Shown here one piece after another: positions 59,796-64,000 of a stretch of DNA of 64,000 nucleotides. Within the stretch, counting starts at the first letter, position 1, and every line of letters begins with the position of its first letter. Origin of the DNA: Nocardia bovistercoris (GTDB lineage Bacteria > Actinomycetota > Actinomycetes > Mycobacteriales > Mycobacteriaceae); NCBI RefSeq assembly GCF_015674855.1, contig NZ_JADMLG010000008.1, positions 316,365 through 380,364 on the forward strand, given 5' to 3'. A program made the position numbers and the translations under genes. Below the pieces are notes generated by a model. That model was not told the DNA's origin and searched no databases. It was given only the letters and a program-made list of their open reading frames with translations.

Positions 59796-62700
59796 ATGAC
59801 CCCCAATGCGATACTCGAGTTCATCCTCAGCCTGCTCCGCGACCGCGAAGCCGCCCTCAACTACTGCGCCGCCCCCGAACAGGCACTCGCCGCCGCTGGC
59901 CTTTCCGCGGTCACCCCCGAAGACATCGCAGCGGTAGCCCCCATGGTCGCCGAATCGGCCCTCGTCACCGGCGGCTCCCAACTCCCCGCCATCATCGCCG
60001 CGGGCGGAAACGCCGCCGCCGCTGCCGCCGTGGGCGCGGGCGCGGCCGCCGCGACCAACGCGGGCATCGGACTCGGCGCCGCGGGCCAATCCGGCGCCGA
60101 CATCAGCCTGAACGGCGACACCGGCATCGACCTCGACGTCTCCAGCGGGTTCGACACCGCGATCGGCGCAGGCCTCCAAGCGGGCGCCGACCTCGGCGCG
60201 ACCATCGGCGCCGGTCTCGGCGCAGGCCTCGAAGCCGGTCTCGGCGCCCTCGCCGGTCTCGGCGCCGCCATCGGCCTCGGCGGATCCACCGACATCGACA
60301 CCGGCCTGAACACCCCCACCGACATCAGCGCGGGCCTCGACCTCGACGGCGCCGCCGAAGCCGCCGCCGACCTCGGCGCGAACCTCACCGGCGCCCTCGA
60401 CACCACCGCGGGGGCCGCCGCCGACCTCGGCGCGGGACTGTCCGGCGCGGCGGGCGCGGCAACCAGCGCGGGTGCCGGTCTCACCGGTGCCCTGGAAGGC
60501 GCCGTAGGCGCGGCCGGCGGTCTGGGCGCGGGTTTGTCCGGCGCTCTGTCGGGCGCGGCCGGTGCGGCTACCGATCTGAGTACGGGTCTCACCGGTGCCC
60601 TCGATGGCGCGGTTGGTGCGGCTGGTGGTTTGGGCGCGGGTTTGTCGGGCGCGGCCGGTGCGGCCTCCGATCTGAGCACAGGTCTCACAGGTGCCTTTGA
60701 CGGTGCGGTAGGTGCGGCAACCGGATTGGGTGCCGGCCTGACCGGCGCGGCTGGCGCTGCCACCGATCTGGGCGCTGATCTCACCGGTGCTCTCAACGGC
60801 ACAGTAGGTGCGGCGTCCGGTTTGGGTGTGGGTCTGAGCGGTGTGGCTGGAGCGGCATCTGATCTGGGCGCCGATCTCACGGGAGCTCTCGACGGCACGC
60901 TGGGCGCGGCGTCCGGTGTGGGCGCGGGCTTGAGCGGTGCTCTCGATGGTGCCGCCGGTTCCGCCACTGATCTTGATACCGGTCTCTCCGGTGCGGTTGG
61001 GGCAGCCAGCGGTCTGGGGGCCGGGCTGACGGGTGCTCTCGATGGAACTGTTGGTGCGGGAACCGATCTGGGAGTCGGTCTCTCCGGTGCGGCCGAGGCT
61101 GCTACCGGCGTGGGTGCGGGTCTGACCGGTGCCCTCGGTGGGGCTGTGGATGCGGCCACCGATCTCTCCGCCGCCGCGTCCGGTGCTCTCGGCGGAAGTC
61201 TGGCAGGTGCGACCGATGCGGCCGCGGATCTCGGCGCGAACTTTTCCGGCGCAGCGGCCACCGCGGCGGACGCGACGGCGGGCATCGACACGAGCTTGAC
61301 CGCAGCGGTGGGCACGGCCGCGGATCTCGGCGCGGGTCTCGGTGCCGACGCAGCGGGCGCGGTAGATACCGCTGTGGGCTTCGGCGCGGATCTGACCGAT
61401 GTGGTGAGCGGAACAGCCGAAGTCGCAACCGGTCTCGGTGCGGATCTGTCCGCAGGGGCGTCCGGTGCCGTTGATACCGCCACCGGTCTCGGTGCGGGCC
61501 TGTCTGCGGGGGCATCTGGTGCCGTTGATGCTGCCGCTGGTCTGGGTGCGGGCTTGTCGGGTGCGGCATCCGGTGCGGCTGATGCGGCGGCGTCACTCGG
61601 CGGTGGCTTGTCGGGCGCAGTGGATTCCGCCGTCGACCTGGGCGGTGATCTCACTGCCGCAACCGAACTCGGTGCGGATCTGTCTGCGGGGGCGTCTGGT
61701 GCCGTTGATGCTGCCGCTGGTCTGGGTGCGGGCTTGTCGGGTGCGGCATCCGGTGCGGCTGATGCGGCCGCGTCACTTGGCGGTGGTCTGTCGGGTGCTG
61801 TCGACTCCGCCGCTGATCTGGGCGGTGGTCTCACCGCTGCAACCGGTTTCGGTGCGGAATTGACCGGCGCCGTTGATACCGCGAGTGGACTCGGAGCCGG
61901 GGTGGCCGCTGATCTCGGTGCCGGGCTGACCGGTGCGACCGAAACCGCGGTGGATCTCGGTGGCGCCGTGGGTGGCGCGGCTGATGCCGTAACCGGTTTC
62001 GGTGCGGATCTGTCCGGTGCGGTTGACGCCGCCGCCGGTTTCGGTGCGGATATCGGCGGTGCTGCTTCCGGGGCGACCGGTGTGGCTGCCTCCCTCGGTG
62101 GTGATTTGTCGGGCGCGCTCGACGCCGCGGCCGATGCGACCGGTGGTCTCGGGGCGGTGGCCGATCTCGGCACCGATCTGACCGGTGCCGCCGACGCGAC
62201 AGCCGCTCTCGGAGCGGGTTTGACCGGGGGCGCTGCTGATGCGGCAGCCGGTCTCGGAGCGGGTCTGACCGGGAGTGCTGTCGGTGCGGTTGATGCCGCC
62301 GCCGGTCTGGGTGCTGAGGCAGGCGCTGGTCTGGGTGCGGGCTTGAACACCGGGGTTGCCGGTGCGGTGGATGCTGCCGGTGGCCTCGGTGCCGGTCTGG
62401 GCGGTGCGGTGGATGCTGCGACGAACCTCGGTGGTGTCGCTGATATCGGTGCCGGTCTGGGTTCGGACCTGGGTGGTGCTGCTTCCGTTGGGGCCGGTGC
62501 GGCCGCTCCACTCGGTGGTGATTTGTCGGGTGCTGTCGACTCCGCTGTTGATCTGGGTGGCGGTGTCGCCGGGTCTACCGGTCTCGGTGCGGATTTGGGT
62601 GGTGCTGTTTCCGGGGTGAGCGGTGCGGCGGCTTCGGTCGGTGGTGGTTTGTCGGGTGCGGTGGGCGCTGCGGCTGAATCCGCCGTCGATGCGACCGGTG

Positions 62701-64000
62701 GCCTCGCGGCGGCGGCCGATCTCGGTGCGGATCTGACCGGTGCGGCGGGGTTGGAGTCCGGTGTTTCCGGTGGTGTCGGGGTCGTGGGGCAAGTGGCCTC
62801 GGACGTGCAGGCCGGGCTCGGGGCCGCGGGACAGGTTTCCTCCGGTTTGGAGACTGGGCTCGGTGGGGTCGGGGGGTTCGCTTCCGGTGTCGGGGGCGAG
62901 GTTTCTTCGGGTCTGGGTGCTGCGCTCGGTGGAGCCGAGCAGGCTTCGTCGGGGCTGGAGGCCGGTCTCGGTGGTGTGGGTCAGGCTTCCTCGGGCGCGA
63001 CCGCCGGAGTCGGAGAGTTCGCTTCCGGTGTCGGCGGGCAGGTTTCGTCGGGGCTGGAAGCCGGACTCGGTGGCGCGGGGGTGGTTGCTTCGGGCTTGGA
63101 AACGGGACTCGTGGGGGCAGGGCAGGTTTCGTCAGGTTTGGAGGCCGGTATCGGTGGCGCCGGGCAGGTCTCTTCAGGATTGGGTACCGGGCTCGGCAGC
63201 GCTGGGCATCTCGCCTCCGGGGTTGGCGCTGGTATCGGTGGTCAGGTCACCTCGGGTTTGGAGACCGGTATTGCCGGTGCAGGCCAGGTGGGGTCCGGAC
63301 TTGAAGCCGGACTCGGTGGTGCGGGGGAGTTCGCTTCGGGTGTGGGAGCAGGCGTCGGCGGTCAAGTTTCGTCGGGGCTGGATGCGGGTCTCGGTGGCGC
63401 CGGTCAGGTTTCGACAGGTTTGGAGACGGGTCTCGGTGGTGCGGGTCAGGTTTCGTCGGGTCTGGGAACCGGGCTCGGTGGTGTCGGGCAGGTGGCGTCC
63501 GAGATCGGCGGTAGTGGGCAGTTTGTTTCCGGTGCGGCAGCTGGTGTCGGAGGACAGGTTTCGTCGGGTCTGGAGTCCGGGTTCGGTGGCGCCGGACACG
63601 TCAGTTCGGCTCTGGATGCAGGGCTCGCGGGCGCCGGTGAGGTTTCCACGGGTTTGGAGACGGGTCTCGGTGGTGCGGGTCAGGTTTCGTCGGGATTGGA
63701 AGCCGGGCTCGGTGGTGTCGGGCAGGTGGCGTCCGAGATCGGCGGTAGTGGGCAGTTCGCTTCGGGTGTGGGAGCTGGTGTAGGAGGACAGGTCACCTCG
63801 GGTCTGGAGTCCGGGTTCGGTGGCGCCGGACACGTCAGTTCGGCTCTGGATGCAGGGCTCGCGGGCGCCGGTGAGGTTTCCACGGGTTTGGAGACGGGTC
63901 TCGGTGGCGCCGGTCAGGTTTCGTCGGGACTGGAGTCCGGGATCGGTGGTGCGGGACAGTTCGGCTCCGGCGTCGGCGGTCAGGTTTCCTCGGGGCTGGA
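59796..64000 (+). CDS. IniB-like giant Gly/Ala-repeat protein (runs off window)
   Basis: The frame is open from ATG 59796 (CAGGAGACGA upstream) to the last base, at least 1,401 residues. Residues 1-60 form an IniB-type N-terminal domain (TPNAILEFILSLLRDREAAL ... EDIAAVAPMVAESALV). All the rest is low-complexity: first units of about 10-20 residues such as GLGAGLSGAAGAATDLGADL, then, from about residue 985, units such as GAGQVSSGLEAGLGG with GQFASGVGAGVGGQ. There are no Cys and almost no charged residues apart from Asp and Glu. M. tuberculosis IniB is a short Gly/Ala-rich wall-associated protein of the iniBAC stress operon; this one is several times longer. IniA/IniC-type dynamins may follow beyond the window. 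Confidence 0.8.
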   Translation, partial: MTPNAILEFILSLLRDREAALNYCAAPEQALAAAGLSAVTPEDIAAVAPMVAESALVTGGSQLPAIIAAGGNAAAAAAVGAGAAAATNAGIGLGAAGQSGADISLNGDTGIDLDVSSGFDTAIGAGLQAGADLGATIGAGLGAGLEAGLGALAGLGAAIGLGGSTDIDTGLNTPTDISAGLDLDGAAEAAADLGANLTGALDTTAGAAADLGAGLSGAAGAATSAGAGLTGALEGAVGAAGGLGAGLSGALSGAAGAATDLSTGLTGALDGAVGAAGGLGAGLSGAAGAASDLSTGLTGAFDGAVGAATGLGAGLTGAAGAATDLGADLTGALNGTVGAASGLGVGLSGVAGAASDLGADLTGALDGTLGAASGVGAGLSGALDGAAGSATDLDTGLSGAVGAASGLGAGLTGALDGTVGAGTDLGVGLSGAAEAATGVGAGLTGALGGAVDAATDLSAAASGALGGSLAGATDAAADLGANFSGAAATAADATAGIDTSLTAAVGTAADLGAGLGADAAGAVDTAVGFGADLTDVVSGTAEVATGLGADLSAGASGAVDTATGLGAGLSAGASGAVDAAAGLGAGLSGAASGAADAAASLGGGLSGAVDSAVDLGGDLTAATELGADLSAGASGAVDAAAGLGAGLSGAASGAADAAASLGGGLSGAVDSAADLGGGLTAATGFGAELTGAVDTASGLGAGVAADLGAGLTGATETAVDLGGAVGGAADAVTGFGADLSGAVDAAAGFGADIGGAASGATGVAASLGGDLSGALDAAADATGGLGAVADLGTDLTGAADATAALGAGLTGGAADAAAGLGAGLTGSAVGAVDAAAGLGAEAGAGLGAGLNTGVAGAVDAAGGLGAGLGGAVDAATNLGGVADIGAGLGSDLGGAASVGAGAAAPLGGDLSGAVDSAVDLGGGVAGSTGLGADLGGAVSGVSGAAASVGGGLSGAVGAAAESAVDATGGLAAAADLGADLTGAAGLESGVSGGVGVVGQVASDVQAGLGAAGQVSSGLETGLGGVGGFASGVGGEVSSGLGAALGGAEQASSGLEAGLGGVGQASSGATAGVGEFASGVGGQVSSGLEAGLGGAGVVASGLETGLVGAGQVSSGLEAGIGGAGQVSSGLGTGLGSAGHLASGVGAGIGGQVTSGLETGIAGAGQVGSGLEAGLGGAGEFASGVGAGVGGQVSSGLDAGLGGAGQVSTGLETGLGGAGQVSSGLGTGLGGVGQVASEIGGSGQFVSGAAAGVGGQVSSGLESGFGGAGHVSSALDAGLAGAGEVSTGLETGLGGAGQVSSGLEAGLGGVGQVASEIGGSGQFASGVGAGVGGQVTSGLESGFGGAGHVSSALDAGLAGAGEVSTGLETGLGGAGQVSSGLESGIGGAGQFGSGVGGQVSSGL
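61501..61830 (+). repeat. 180-bp near-identical repeat within the IniB-like gene
   Basis: Sequence from 61501 recurs at 61681, exactly 180 bases (60 codons) on, with only scattered third-position changes over about 150 bases. Confidence 0.8.
63453..63910 (+). repeat. 234-bp near-identical tandem repeat within the IniB-like gene
   Basis: The block starting GTGTCGGGCAGGTGGCG at 63481 recurs at 63715, and GGTCTGGAGTCCGGGTTC at 63567 recurs at 63801, both 234 bases (78 codons) apart. Long stretches are identical, including synonymous positions, which points to recent duplication. Confidence 0.85.

Noticed and set aside
59861..62350. 829-residue open frame on the minus strand rich in Ala/Pro/Ser
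   Set aside because: It is the exact antisense of the IniB-like repeats; the repeat codons happen to lack stops on the other strand. It has no RBS or domain.
59796..64000. Repeat array considered as a CRISPR or satellite
   Set aside because: Periods are multiples of three and the frame stays open throughout, so it is coding repeat. No CRISPR-like spacers are seen anywhere in the window.

Overview
The window is high-GC actinobacterial DNA, most likely from a Nocardia or a close mycolic-acid relative. This rests on three things seen here: a gene set matching the Mycobacterium tuberculosis Rv0321-Rv0341 neighbourhood (dcd, UDP-glucose dehydrogenase, aspC-like aminotransferase, the EtfD/Rv0338c-type Fe-S membrane oxidoreductase, a large LuxR regulator and an IniB-like protein), WXG100 (ESX) proteins, and two DUF8020-type secreted proteins. 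The genus is an inference.

1-21,990: right part of a siphovirus-type prophage, read left to right. Head genes (portal end, MuF-like protein, RMF/CrpP-like small protein, scaffold, capsid), four connector/tail-completion genes, tail tube, two paralogous tail-assembly chaperones, tape measure with a cysteine-peptidase domain, baseplate proteins, a three-module endolysin with in-frame internal ribosome-binding sites, two membrane lysis proteins, three tail-fibre-type proteins, then a small leftward accessory set (DUF2637 membrane protein, excisionase-like HTH, helicase remnant) and a rightward two-repeat protein. A tRNA-Gly(CCC) gene at 21,987-22,060 has its 3' end facing the prophage and is the probable integration site. 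No integrase is visible in the window.

22,060-26,640: an accessory island with an ESX-type polymorphic toxin cassette (two WXG100 proteins, a 502-aa toxin ending in a nuclease-like domain, a translationally coupled pentapeptide-repeat protein), an IS30-family transposase relic, and on the other strand a decayed colicin-E3-like ribonuclease toxin with an intact adjacent immunity-type gene.

27,000-43,310: mostly chromosomal genes: DUF8020 protein, small lipoprotein, PAP2 phosphatase, dcd, a divergent regulator pair, aminotransferase, YibE/F membrane protein with a natural histidine run, membrane-anchored Hsp70-like protein, UDP-glucose dehydrogenase, YdcF-like protein, and a coupled acyl-CoA dehydrogenase pair.

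43,370-45,090: a second polymorphic toxin/immunity pair that shares the front half of the first toxin but has a different C-terminal domain.

45,300-64,000: EtfD-like oxidoreductase with an 11-copy repeat tail, a second DUF8020 protein, an NRDE protein, two secreted S1-family serine proteases, then a leftward cluster of Hsp70-like membrane protein, LuxR-type ATPase regulator and actin-fold membrane protein, divergent from a very long Gly/Ala-repeat IniB-like gene that runs off the right edge. By analogy with iniBAC this end looks like a cell-envelope stress locus.
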